DNA of 64,000 bases from Mycetocola miduiensis (GTDB lineage: Bacteria > Actinomycetota > Actinomycetes > Actinomycetales > Microbacteriaceae): the NCBI RefSeq assembly GCF_900115155.1, contig NZ_FOVM01000001.1:62001-126000 (forward strand). Direction: 5' to 3'. Of the stretch, positions 35,452-43,087 are shown one piece after another. The notes under the pieces were generated by a model. The model saw only the letters and a list, made by a program, of their open reading frames with translations. It was not told the origin of the DNA and ran no database searches. How positions within the stretch are numbered: position 1 is the first letter of the stretch; the number at the start of each line of letters is the position of its first letter. The position numbers were made by a program, and so were the translations under genes.

Positions 35452-36549
35452 ATGGCACTATCCGAGACCCTGACCAAGCAGGGCACTTTCCCCACTCCCC
35501 CGTTCTCCGCCCGCGGCCCGCTGAGCGTCCGCTTGCTCGACCTGCTCAGCGCCGCCCCCGACGGCGACCCGCACCTCATTCCGCTCGCCGATGAAGCACT
35601 CCAGGCGGCGACCGACATCGTGCACGACGATGACATCCAGCTTGCGCTGTTTCTGCTGTACGGGCTCCACTACGGGTCCGTCGTGGAGACGGATGACGCA
35701 TGGGAGTGGCATCCGTCGCTCATCGCCCTTCGCCTGCACCTTGAGGCGGCATTCGAAGCGGAGCTGCGCCGCGTGGTGCCCGTGCCTGCACTGCCCGAGC
35801 CGTCGAGTGCGGCGGTTGCGGCCGCCCTGTTCGCGCTCACCGGCGAGGATTCAGGGCCGAGCCTGTCACGCTACATCGCCGCGAAGGCCAACCGGGAGCA
35901 GCTAGCTGAGTTCCTCGTACACCGGTCGATCTACACACTCAAGGAGGCCGACCCGCACTCGTGGGCAATCCCGCGGCTGACCGGGCGCGCGAAGGCCGCG
36001 ATGGTCGAAATCCAGTCCGACGAGTACGGCGGCGGGCGGCCCGAACGGATGCACGCCACCATCTTCGCCGGCATGATGCGCGGCCTCGGCCTCGACGACC
36101 GGTATGGATCCTATGTCGACCAGGTTCCGGCCGTGACCCTGGCGTCCCTCAACATGATGAGCATGTTCGGGCTGAACCGGCGGTTGCGCGGGGCGATCGC
36201 CGGGCACCTCGCGGCGTTCGAGATGACGTCATCGATCCCGTGCGGGCTGTATTCGCGGGGGTTCCGCCGCAACGGATTCGGCCAGGACGTCACCTGGTAC
36301 TTCGATGAGCACGTCGAAGCGGATGCCGTCCACGAACAGATCGCAGGGCGAGACCTTGCAGGATCCCTCGCCGAGGACGAACCTTCGCTCCTTCCCGACA
36401 TTCTGTTCGGGGCGGCCGCGTGCCTGACCGTCGACGGCTGGGCAGGCGCCCACATCCTCGACGCGTGGACCGCCGGGAATTCCGCGTTGCGGGTCCCTTT
36501 GGTGACGGGCGCTGCTGCGTCCGCGCCGGCATCCGGTTCGGAGTCCTGA
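35452..36549 (+). CDS. heme-oxygenase-like diiron oxidase candidate
   Basis: A 365-residue protein of the iron-containing redox enzyme group (heme-oxygenase fold, HDO-like). Visible candidate metal ligands are the glutamate and histidine in EIQSDEYGGGRPERMH and the acid/histidine set in YFDEHVEADAVHEQ, on two helices as expected for this superfamily. The N-terminal 180 residues are helical and carry no metal motif. ATG 35452 has AAGGATGG upstream. The gene is followed after 14 bases by a CDGSH iron-sulfur protein, a plausible electron donor. Known members oxidise or cleave fatty acids or amino acids; the substrate here is unknown. Confidence 0.82.
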   Translation: MALSETLTKQGTFPTPPFSARGPLSVRLLDLLSAAPDGDPHLIPLADEALQAATDIVHDDDIQLALFLLYGLHYGSVVETDDAWEWHPSLIALRLHLEAAFEAELRRVVPVPALPEPSSAAVAAALFALTGEDSGPSLSRYIAAKANREQLAEFLVHRSIYTLKEADPHSWAIPRLTGRAKAAMVEIQSDEYGGGRPERMHATIFAGMMRGLGLDDRYGSYVDQVPAVTLASLNMMSMFGLNRRLRGAIAGHLAAFEMTSSIPCGLYSRGFRRNGFGQDVTWYFDEHVEADAVHEQIAGRDLAGSLAEDEPSLLPDILFGAAACLTVDGWAGAHILDAWTAGNSALRVPLVTGAAASAPASGSES

Positions 36550-36563
36550 TCGTGGAGGCAGAC

Positions 36564-36773
36564 ATGAGCGACCTCAACCGGGCTGCGCCGCGGATCGTCG
36601 CATGCCCGAACGGTCCGCTGCTCGTGCGCGGCGAACTCGACCTCGTGACGCCGGAGGGCGACCCGATCGAACGCAAGCGCAGGACCATCGCCCTGTGCCG
36701 GTGCGGCGTGTCGTCGATCAAGCCGTTCTGCGACGGGACGCACAAGGCGATCGGGTTCACCACCACCGAGTGA
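36564..36773 (+). CDS. CDGSH iron-sulfur protein
   Basis: A 69-residue protein with the complete [2Fe-2S] ligand set of the CDGSH family, CRCGVSSIKPFCDGTH: Cys45, Cys47, Cys56 and His60. One domain only, cytosolic. ATG 36564 has GGAGG six bases upstream; the open frame extends further but runs inside the preceding gene. Close spacing to the diiron oxidase candidate suggests it hands over electrons to it, which is inference from gene order. Confidence 0.92.
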   Translation: MSDLNRAAPRIVACPNGPLLVRGELDLVTPEGDPIERKRRTIALCRCGVSSIKPFCDGTHKAIGFTTTE

Positions 36774-36862
36774 CGCGCACAGTTCCCAGGAGATCGCACG
36801 GTTATCAGGACCGAACGGGTGAATCCGTCCTGCATACCGCGCGATCTCCTGATTTGCGTGTG
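36774..36862 (+). repeat. dispersed palindromic element, copy E
   Basis: Starts directly at the CDGSH stop codon. CAGGAGATCGCACGGTTATC faces GCGCGATCTCCTGATTTGCG, with apical ACGG...CCGT. The outer arms CGCGCAC and GCGTGTG are also preserved. It ends 38 bases before the EamA start. Confidence 0.88.
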
Positions 36863-36886
36863 ACACGACGGATGCCGGTGGCCGCG

Positions 36887-36892
36887 TACGCT
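36887..36892 (+). promoter_or_regulatory. -10 element of a leaderless EamA transcript
   Basis: TACGCT stands seven bases before the GTG start at 36900 and no ribosome site is present, the typical spacing for leaderless mRNAs in actinobacteria. Confidence 0.5.
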
Positions 36893-36899
36893 GGAACGT

Positions 36900-37796
36900 G
36901 TGACTTCGACCCGCCCCGCGTCCCGTGCACCTCTGGGAGCCGCGGGACTTGTCCTGGCCGGACTGTTCTGCCAGGAACTCGGAGCGTCGTTCGCGGTTCT
37001 GCTGTTTCCGACGGTGGGTGCACTCGGAATGGTGGCGCTGCGCCTCGTCTTCTCGGCGATCGTTCTCTTACTGATCTGCCGCCCGAGGCTGCGCGCGCAC
37101 TCGCGGCGGGACTGGCTCACCGTCACCGGTTTCGGGCTCACCCTCGCCGCCATGAATGTGCTCTTCTACGAGGCACTGGCCCGGTTGCCGCTCGGCGCCG
37201 CCGTGACCATCGAAGTCCTCGGGCCGCTGCTGCTCTCGGTGATCGTGAGCAGGCGAGCGGCGAGCTGGCTGTGGGCCGTGCTCGCGTTCGTCGGCGTAGC
37301 CCTCCTCAGCCGGGGTGGCCTCGAGGAACTCGACCCGGTCGGAGTCGCGTTCGCCGCCGGCGCCGGGGTGGCGTGGGCCGGGTACATCCTCATGTCGGCG
37401 CGTACCGGGGCGCGGTTCCCGAAGCTCGACGGTCTCGCCATCGCGATGGCGATCGGGGCGATCGTGACGCTGCCGTTCGGCCTGGCCACGTCGGGGTCAG
37501 CGCTGTTCTCGCCGGCAGTACTGCTGCTGGGCCTGGCTGTCGCCCTGCTGTCGTCGGCGATCCCCTACGCGCTCGAACTCCTCGCACTGCGCCGGCTCGC
37601 CGCCGCCTCGTTCTCGATCCTGATGAGCCTCGCCCCGGCTATCGCCGCCATCGCCGGGGCCCTGGTGCTCGGGCAGGAGCTAACCCTGATCAGCGGGTTC
37701 GCCATTCTGCTTGTGGTCGCTGCGAGCGCAGGAGCCGTGCGGTCAGCATCCCTCCACGCCAGGAGACAGGCCGATCAGGCCGTGCCCGTCCCCTGA
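36900..37796 (+). CDS. EamA/RhtA-type transporter
   Basis: A 298-residue drug/metabolite-superfamily exporter with ten predicted helices and two EamA halves. The first half contains LRLVFSAIVLLLIC and ALARLPLGAAVTIEVLGPLLLSV; the second AAGAGVAWAGYILMSAR and LRRLAAASFSILMSLAPAIAAIAGAL, typical of RhtA (threonine/homoserine efflux) relatives. GTG 36900 fits a leaderless start. The gene lies between two copies (E and D) of the palindromic element and shares no operon with its neighbours. The substrate is not certain. Confidence 0.88.
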   Translation: MTSTRPASRAPLGAAGLVLAGLFCQELGASFAVLLFPTVGALGMVALRLVFSAIVLLLICRPRLRAHSRRDWLTVTGFGLTLAAMNVLFYEALARLPLGAAVTIEVLGPLLLSVIVSRRAASWLWAVLAFVGVALLSRGGLEELDPVGVAFAAGAGVAWAGYILMSARTGARFPKLDGLAIAMAIGAIVTLPFGLATSGSALFSPAVLLLGLAVALLSSAIPYALELLALRRLAAASFSILMSLAPAIAAIAGALVLGQELTLISGFAILLVVAASAGAVRSASLHARRQADQAVPVP

Positions 37797-37811
37797 GAGC
37801 GGATGCCGCCA

Positions 37812-37900
37812 GCGCACGCGTTGCAGGAGATCGCACGTTTTTCAGGACCAAACCCGCGAAAGCATCCTGATAACCGTGCGATCTCCTGATTTGCGTGCGC
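37812..37900 (+). repeat. dispersed palindromic element, copy D
   Basis: The most complete copy, including perfect outer arms GCGCACGC (37812-37819) and GCGTGCGC (37893-37900). The inner arms are CAGGAGATCGCACG and CGTGCGATCTCCTG, plus TCAGGA/TCCTGA around the loop. It lies 16 bases after the EamA stop, convergent with copB. Confidence 0.92.
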
Positions 37901-37977
37901 ACCCTCCGGCGCGACACAAGGACATAGGCACCGCGCAAGGACCGCAGCCGTACAGCGTCCTTATCTGGTGCCTATCC

Positions 37978-40248
37978 TTACCTCGGGCTGACCGAGATCT
38001 CGGCCCGGTCGGCACGACGACCGGCATCCCCAGCACCAGCACCAGCACCAGCACCGGCCACCGCGCCAGGCCGCAGGTCGAGCCGCCGCAGCAGCTGGGC
38101 GTTGAGCGCCACAATGATCGTGGAGAGCGACATCAGCAGCGCACCCACCGCCATCGGCATCACGAAACCGATCGGGGCCAGAACTCCGGCGGCGAGCGGC
38201 ACCGACAGCAGGTTGTAGCCGGCCGCCCACCACAGGTTCTGCTTCATCTTGCGGTAGCTGGCGCGCGACAGTTCGATCACCGAAAGCACCGACCGCGGGT
38301 CATCGCTGGCGAGGATCACACCGGCGGAGGCGATCGCGACATCCGTCCCGGCGCCGATCGCGAGCCCGACATCGGCCTGCGCCAGGGCGGGAGCGTCGTT
38401 GACCCCGTCGCCGACCATCGCGACCCGGCGGCCCTCGGACTGTAACTCGGCCACCCGCGCGGACTTGTCTTCGGGGCGAACGCCGGCGAACACGCGGTCG
38501 ATGTCGAGAGCATCCGCCACCGATTGCGCCACCGGTAGCGCGTCTCCCGTGATCATCACCACCCGGATGCCACGGGCATGCAAGGCGCGGACCGCATCGA
38601 ACGATTCCGGCCGCACCTCGTCGGCAATCGACAACGCTCCCGCCACCTGACCGTCGACGAGCACGTGGAGCACCGTGGAACCAGATCCGCCCCAGGCGTC
38701 GGCCGCAGCCAGCGGCGACACGCCCCGCCGCTCCAGCAGGTACGGGCCGCCCACCGCAACGGATGTTCCGTCCACCATCGCTGAGACGCCCTCGGCTGGC
38801 GACGAACGGAAGTCGCTCGCGGGCGACAGCGACAGATGTGAGGCGGCACGCACGATCGCCCGCGCCAGCGGATGCTCGCTGTCGGACTCCGCCGAAGCGG
38901 CGAGCGCCAGAACGTGATCCGATGTGAAGCCGTCGGCGGGCACCACAGCGGACACCACAGGCTTTCCGCGGGTCAGCGTTCCGGTCTTGTCGAAGACCAC
39001 GGTGTCGACAGTGCGCATACTCTCGAGCGCCAGCCGGTCCTTCACGAGCACGCCGCCGCGCGCCGCGCGTTCGGTCGCGATCGACACCACGAGCGGAATG
39101 GCCAGCCCAAGCGCATGCGGGCAGGCGATGACGAGAACGGTGATCGTGCGGATCACGGCGTCGTCGGGCATCCCGAGCATCGTCCAGACGATGGCCGTGA
39201 TTACCGCGGCCCCCAGCGCGAACCAGAACAGCCAGCCGGCGGCGGTGTCCGCGAGCCGTTGCGCCCGCGACGACGAGTTCTGCGCGTCTGCGACCAGGCG
39301 ACGGATGCCAGCGAGCGCGGTCTGCTCTCCCACCGCAGTGACGCGGAGGCGCAGCCCACTGTCGGTCGCGACCGTACCGGCAACAACGGGGTCACCGACC
39401 CCACGGCGGACGGGCATCGACTCGCCGGTGACCATGGCTTCGTCGATGTCGGCGCTTCCTTCGGCGATCTGCCCATCGGCGGGGATCCGCCCGCCGGGGC
39501 GAACCACGACGAGGTCACCGACCTCGAGGGCAGCGGGCGGCACAGACACGACGGTATCGCCCTCGACACGTTCGGCTTCGTCCGGGATCAGCGCTGCAAG
39601 CGAGTCGAGCGCCGACGAGGTCTGGGCGAGCGACTTCATTTCGATCCAGTGCCCGAGCAGCATGATCACGATCAGGAGCGCAAGCTCCCACCAGAAGTCG
39701 AGCCGATGGTCGAGGATGCCGAGGTACGCGCCCCACGAAGCAAGGAATGCGACGGTGATCGCAAGGCCGATCAGCAGCATCATGCCCGGCTTTCGTGCTT
39801 TGAGCTCGTCGACCGCGCCGACGAGGAACGGCTTGCCGCCCCAGACGTACATGACGGTGCCAAGGACGGGCGAGATCCAGCCGACCCAGGCGGCATCGGG
39901 CAGCGGATAGCCGAGGATGTCGGCGAACATCGGACTGAATGCCACAACAGGGATGGCGAGCAGCAGCATCACCCAGAACAGCCGGCGGAACTGGCCGACG
40001 TGATCGCCGTGGCCGGCGTGGCCGGCGTGGCCCATGTGCCCCGAGTGATCCTCGTGCGCCCCGCCGTTCGCTTCAGGGAGCGAAACGTGCCCCACGTGCG
40101 CTTCCCCGCTCGCTTGAGGGAGCGAAGCGACCGAAGCGTGCGCACCGTGCTCCATCCCCACGTGCCCGTGATGCGCGGCCCTCTCCGGCGGTTCACCGCC
40201 CGAGGTCGCTTCGGCGTCTCGCCCGGCGTGGTCCTCATGTGCGTTCAT
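37978..40248 (-). CDS. copB: copper-translocating P1B-3-type ATPase
   Basis: A 756-residue P-type ATPase. The N-terminus is His-rich (HEDHSGHMGHAGHAGHGDHVG) with no HMA domain; the membrane motif is CPHALGLAIP, the CPH mark of P1B-3 pumps for Cu(+)/Cu(2+)/Ag(+). TGESMPV, the phosphorylation loop DKTGTLTRGK, the HP pair in SEHPLARAI and MVGDGVNDAPALAQADVG are complete, so it should be active in metal export. The C-terminus ends in an Ala-Gly run encoded by a hexamer repeat. Part of its N-terminal coding sequence matches a chromosomal repeat family. It is divergent from csoR with two CsoR-type operators between. Confidence 0.94.
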   Translation of the reverse strand: MNAHEDHAGRDAEATSGGEPPERAAHHGHVGMEHGAHASVASLPQASGEAHVGHVSLPEANGGAHEDHSGHMGHAGHAGHGDHVGQFRRLFWVMLLLAIPVVAFSPMFADILGYPLPDAAWVGWISPVLGTVMYVWGGKPFLVGAVDELKARKPGMMLLIGLAITVAFLASWGAYLGILDHRLDFWWELALLIVIMLLGHWIEMKSLAQTSSALDSLAALIPDEAERVEGDTVVSVPPAALEVGDLVVVRPGGRIPADGQIAEGSADIDEAMVTGESMPVRRGVGDPVVAGTVATDSGLRLRVTAVGEQTALAGIRRLVADAQNSSSRAQRLADTAAGWLFWFALGAAVITAIVWTMLGMPDDAVIRTITVLVIACPHALGLAIPLVVSIATERAARGGVLVKDRLALESMRTVDTVVFDKTGTLTRGKPVVSAVVPADGFTSDHVLALAASAESDSEHPLARAIVRAASHLSLSPASDFRSSPAEGVSAMVDGTSVAVGGPYLLERRGVSPLAAADAWGGSGSTVLHVLVDGQVAGALSIADEVRPESFDAVRALHARGIRVVMITGDALPVAQSVADALDIDRVFAGVRPEDKSARVAELQSEGRRVAMVGDGVNDAPALAQADVGLAIGAGTDVAIASAGVILASDDPRSVLSVIELSRASYRKMKQNLWWAAGYNLLSVPLAAGVLAPIGFVMPMAVGALLMSLSTIIVALNAQLLRRLDLRPGAVAGAGAGAGAGDAGRRADRAEISVSPR
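38031..38054. repeat. in-frame hexanucleotide repeat in copB
   Basis: CAGCAC is repeated four times exactly, encoding an Ala-Gly run near the copB C-terminus. Changes in copy number would keep the frame. Confidence 0.8.
40111..40138. repeat. GC-rich repeat fragment inside copB
   Basis: CGCTTGAGGGAGCGAAGCGA and the following CCGAAGCG match 57880-57907 with one mismatch. Here the repeat lies in the copB reading frame and encodes part of the spacer HASVASLPQASGEA between the two His-rich stretches. Confidence 0.85.
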
Positions 40249-40259
40249 GGCTTCACCGT

Positions 40260-40276
40260 ATACCCCCTAGGGGTAT
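40260..40276. promoter_or_regulatory. CsoR operator, copB side
   Basis: ATACCCCCTAGGGGTAT, with 7-bp arms ATACCCC and GGGGTAT, is the classic CsoR-type operator. It lies 11 bases before the copB ATG on the other strand. Confidence 0.85.
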
Positions 40277-40295
40277 CAGGCAAGGGTGTGCGAGA

Positions 40296-40312
40296 ATACC
40301 CCCGGCGGGTAT
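40296..40312. promoter_or_regulatory. CsoR operator, csoR side
   Basis: ATACCCCCGGCGGGTAT has arms ATACCC and GGGTAT with the same overall length as the first operator, 36 bases from it. It precedes csoR by 29 bases and probably overlaps its promoter. Confidence 0.82.
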
Positions 40313-40341
40313 ATTTGTACGACGCCATCAAGGAGGACTTC

Positions 40342-40623
40342 ATGCACGGCTACGTCGACAACAAAGCCGACCTGACCAAGCGGCTGCGTCGCGCCGAAGG
40401 CCAGGTCCGTGGCATCCAGCGCATGGTCGAAGACGATGTGTACTGCATCGACATCCTCACCCAGGTGTCGGCGGCGACGAAGGCGCTCGAAACCGTCGCC
40501 CTGCAGCTGCTCGAAGACCACCTCAGCCACTGCGTCGCCGAGGCCACCCGCGAAGGCGGTCCCGTCGCCGACGAGAAGCTGCGCGAAGCATCCGCCGCCA
40601 TTGCGCGACTCGTGCGCTCCTGA
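40342..40623 (+). CDS. csoR: copper-sensing repressor CsoR
   Basis: A 93-residue all-helical repressor that leaves DNA when Cu(I) binds. The ligand set C-H-C is present: Cys35 in VYCIDI, His60 and Cys64 in DHLSHC. The N-terminal RRAEGQVRGIQRMVE helix is the family mark. ATG 40342 has AAGGAGG upstream. It is the first gene of the rightward csoR-copZ-copZ operon, and two matching operators lie just upstream, allowing control of both this operon and copB. Confidence 0.95.
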   Translation: MHGYVDNKADLTKRLRRAEGQVRGIQRMVEDDVYCIDILTQVSAATKALETVALQLLEDHLSHCVAEATREGGPVADEKLREASAAIARLVRS

Positions 40624-40673
40624 TTTCATATCCTTCACAGCACCCCATATCTACACCGCACCAAGGAGACGTC

Positions 40674-41087
40674 ATGCCTGCTCATCACGACCTCGGACTG
40701 AGCGCACGCTCTGACCTGCGCTCCGCTCGGGACCTCGGACTCACCGACGTGAACGCCAGCGGCGGCGGGTGCGGTTGCGGACACGGCGGCGGCGGATGCG
40801 CGTGCGGCGAACACAGCGCGGGTGCTGCGACTTCGGCAGCCGCTACTGCGGTGGTAACCGAGTTGTCGGTGTCAGGCATGACGTCCGGCACCTGTGTGCG
40901 GTACGTCACCGAGGAACTTGCCGAGATCTACGGTGTCAACGGTGTGGATGTGACGCTCAACCCGACCGGGACCTCCACCGTGGTGGTTTTGAGCGAGTTT
41001 CCGCTCGACCGGGCACACGTCGCGGCCGCCATCGAAGAGGCGGGGTACGCGCTCGTCAGCACGCCGCTCTTCTCCCCGAACCTCTGA
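40674..41087 (+). CDS. CopZ-like HMA protein with altered metal motif
   Basis: A 137-residue protein: an N-terminal region HHDLGLSARSDL and DLGLTDV, a Cys/Gly/His patch GGGCGCGHGGGGCACGEH (about residues 31-48), and a C-terminal heavy-metal-associated domain. Where CopZ has GMTCxxC the sequence reads GMTSGTC, so the first cysteine is replaced by serine and only one metal ligand stays in the loop. The fold marks VDVTLNPTGTS and HVAAAIEEAGYAL are kept. ATG 40674 follows AAGGAGA. It may bind copper through the Cys-rich patch instead, or act as a regulator of its paralogue next door. Confidence 0.88.
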   Translation: MPAHHDLGLSARSDLRSARDLGLTDVNASGGGCGCGHGGGGCACGEHSAGAATSAAATAVVTELSVSGMTSGTCVRYVTEELAEIYGVNGVDVTLNPTGTSTVVVLSEFPLDRAHVAAAIEEAGYALVSTPLFSPNL

Positions 41088-41107
41088 ACTCACTTAAGGA
41101 GACTCTT

Positions 41108-41515
41108 ATGACGACCGGACCCCTTCACGACCTCGGACTGACCGAGAAGCGCACGGGCCTCGACGCACCGAGCGGCGGATGTTGCGGCGGCGGAGCGGGC
41201 GGATGCGCCTGCAGCCAGGCGGCGCCCGCCCCAGCGTTGCGTGCCGACACGGTGACCGGAGCGCCCACGACACGCGTTTCGATGACCCCCGTCACATCCG
41301 TTCTCGGAATCACAGGAATGACCTGCGGCCACTGCATCGCGTCGGTGATGAACGAGCTCGAGACGATCCAGGGTGTCGACTCGGTCGATGTGCTGCTGAA
41401 CAACGGTGGGGTGTCACGGGTCACGGTGACGAGTGCGTACGCCCTCGACCCGGATGCCGTCAGCGCCGCCGTCGACGAAGCCGGCTACGAGCTCGCCGAC
41501 ATCGACGCCGACTAG
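41108..41515 (+). CDS. copZ: CopZ-like copper chaperone
   Basis: A 135-residue paralogue of the preceding protein with the canonical GMTCGHC loop in its HMA domain. It shares the N-terminal HDLGLTEKRTGLD and a shorter Cys patch (GGCCGGGAGGCACS). It should carry Cu(I) in the cytosol to the CopB pump or to CsoR. ATG 41108 follows AAGGAGA, 20 bases after the first copy. The pair arose by tandem duplication. The Cys-rich N-terminal extension is not part of classical 70-residue CopZ. Confidence 0.9.
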   Translation: MTTGPLHDLGLTEKRTGLDAPSGGCCGGGAGGCACSQAAPAPALRADTVTGAPTTRVSMTPVTSVLGITGMTCGHCIASVMNELETIQGVDSVDVLLNNGGVSRVTVTSAYALDPDAVSAAVDEAGYELADIDAD

Positions 41516-41552
41516 AAGCCGCGGCCGCGAGCACGTCGGCTAACGCCCTTCA

Positions 41553-41602
41553 GGTAACGAAAGAACCCCGAATAACACGCTATTCGGGGTTCTTTCGTTA
41601 CC
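41553..41602. terminator. bidirectional terminator, 22-bp perfect stem
   Basis: Arms 41553-41574 and 41581-41602 are exactly complementary over 22 bases, with loop ACACGC. The stem has a GC core (ACCCCGAAT) with A/T-rich flanks, giving TTCTTTCGTT after the core in one direction and the same in the other. It serves the copZ operon and possibly reads from the left-facing side. Confidence 0.9.
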
Positions 41603-41762
41603 GGAATGCTCATCAACCGGTCGGATGGGGCGCCGTCTAGCTTGCGTGGCCCACAGCCGCCAGCACGTCGACGAGGGTGCCGGGGTCGCACCGGTTCCGA
41701 CGCGCGCGACCTCGGCCGACGCGATCCCGCCCTTGGCTGCAGCGAGCGGGGGCCAGGAGCGC

Positions 41763-42779
41763 TCACCCCCGCAACTGCGGCGACGCCTCCACGTTGGCAT
41801 GCTCCGCGATCCCGCGCACGATCTCGCCGAGCGCAACCGTCGAGGAGACTCGCGGAGACCAGTCCAGCTCATCCCTCGCCCGCGCCGTCGACATCACGGG
41901 AACCATCGCGCCGGCGTCGATCCAGCCGGGGTCCGCCGCCTGCAAACGCAGCTTCCACGTCACAAAGACCAGCGCGCGGAGCACACGCAGCCGCACCGGC
42001 AGCCACCGGGATTGGAGAACGGATGCCACGACCGTCGGGTCGATGATCGGTTCAGCAGCGATATTGAATGCGCCAGCCGCACCGCGTTCGATCACGCGCC
42101 AGAAGGCATCCGCCACATCGTCCGAATGCACGACCTGCGCAACGAACTGCCGCGGCAGCGGCACGAACGGCGGCGACACGAAGCGCAACCAGCCCAGCGG
42201 CACGAGCTGCCCGACGAAGAGCCCGGCGATCTCGCTGCCCGCACGCCGCTGGAACACGAACCCCGGCCTCAGCCGGCTGACGACGATGGACGGGTAGTCC
42301 TCCTCGAACCGGTCGAGCGCCCGCTCGTTGATCGCTTTGTGCCTGCTGTAATGCGACGACGGGATGCCGCCGGCCGGCCAGCGCTCGTCGACCCGGGTGG
42401 TCTTCGGGCCCGGGCTGTACGCGGCAACCGAGGAGGCATACGAGAACTGGGGTACCCGGGCAGCGGCGACCGCCGCGAGCACATTCTTGGTCCCTATCAC
42501 GTTGGTACGCCAGAGGGCTGCTTCATCGTGGTTGGGTTGCAGCGCCCAGCCAAGGTGCACAACGACATCCGCCCCGGCGAAGATCTTCGCAAGCTGCCTG
42601 GGCGCGGAGGGCGATCCGATGTCGAGCGCATGCCACGTCGCTCCGCTGTACGGCGCGGCGGCACGATCAGGCAGTCGGCGGCTGACACCCACAATGCCGG
42701 TGACCGTCGGCTGCTTGTGCAGTCGACGCAGGAGCGCCGTTCCCAGGTTGCCGGTCGCCCCGACGATGACAATGCGCAT
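41763..42779 (-). CDS. NAD-dependent epimerase/dehydratase (extended SDR)
   Basis: A 338-residue atypical extended short-chain dehydrogenase. The cofactor motif GATGNLGTALLRRL is at residues 7-20, the active-site region has SYASSVAAYSP and SSHYSRHKA (YxxxK), and the C-terminal half holds the substrate region DDVADAFWRVI. The substrate is not readable; related proteins act on nucleotide sugars or quinone-linked compounds. It is followed upstream by the acidic protein at 42788 with only eight bases between, so they are probably co-transcribed. Confidence 0.85.
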   Translation of the reverse strand: MRIVIVGATGNLGTALLRRLHKQPTVTGIVGVSRRLPDRAAAPYSGATWHALDIGSPSAPRQLAKIFAGADVVVHLGWALQPNHDEAALWRTNVIGTKNVLAAVAAARVPQFSYASSVAAYSPGPKTTRVDERWPAGGIPSSHYSRHKAINERALDRFEEDYPSIVVSRLRPGFVFQRRAGSEIAGLFVGQLVPLGWLRFVSPPFVPLPRQFVAQVVHSDDVADAFWRVIERGAAGAFNIAAEPIIDPTVVASVLQSRWLPVRLRVLRALVFVTWKLRLQAADPGWIDAGAMVPVMSTARARDELDWSPRVSSTVALGEIVRGIAEHANVEASPQLRG

Positions 42780-42787
42780 ACGGACCC

Positions 42788-43087
42788 TCAGACGGACTGT
42801 CCGGGAAAATCGTCCCAGTGGCTCTGGAAAACGGAGAGGTCGTCGCCTTCCATCTCTTGCTCGTGGAATCGCTGTCCGGTTCCACCGGGATCGGTGGCAT
42901 CAGAGTCGGTGGCGTCGTCGCCCGACTCTTCCACCGGCGCGTCTTCTTCGGGTTCGAACGTCGATGGTTCGCCCGTGTAGCCGACGGCGACGCCCGTGTC
43001 AGAATCAGGAATCGTCGAGTCCGGCGGCGGCGTTGTTGCATCGGCGCCCGGTTGATCTGAAGAGCGGTTTTCGGTCTGGTCTGACAT
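42788..43087 (-). CDS. acidic low-complexity protein, 99 aa
   Basis: A protein made mostly of Asp, Glu, Ser, Pro and Thr (for example EPEEDAPVEESGDDA) ending in FHEQEMEGDDLSVFQSHWDDF. Likely disordered, with a short conserved-looking C-terminus. No domain recognised. It sits directly upstream of the SDR gene and is transcribed with it. Confidence 0.6.
   Translation of the reverse strand: MSDQTENRSSDQPGADATTPPPDSTIPDSDTGVAVGYTGEPSTFEPEEDAPVEESGDDATDSDATDPGGTGQRFHEQEMEGDDLSVFQSHWDDFPGQSV

Noticed and set aside
38872-40623. A 583-codon rightward open frame ending with CsoR
   Set aside because: Only the last 93 codons (from ATG 40342 with AAGGAGG) are the CsoR gene; the rest is antisense to copB.
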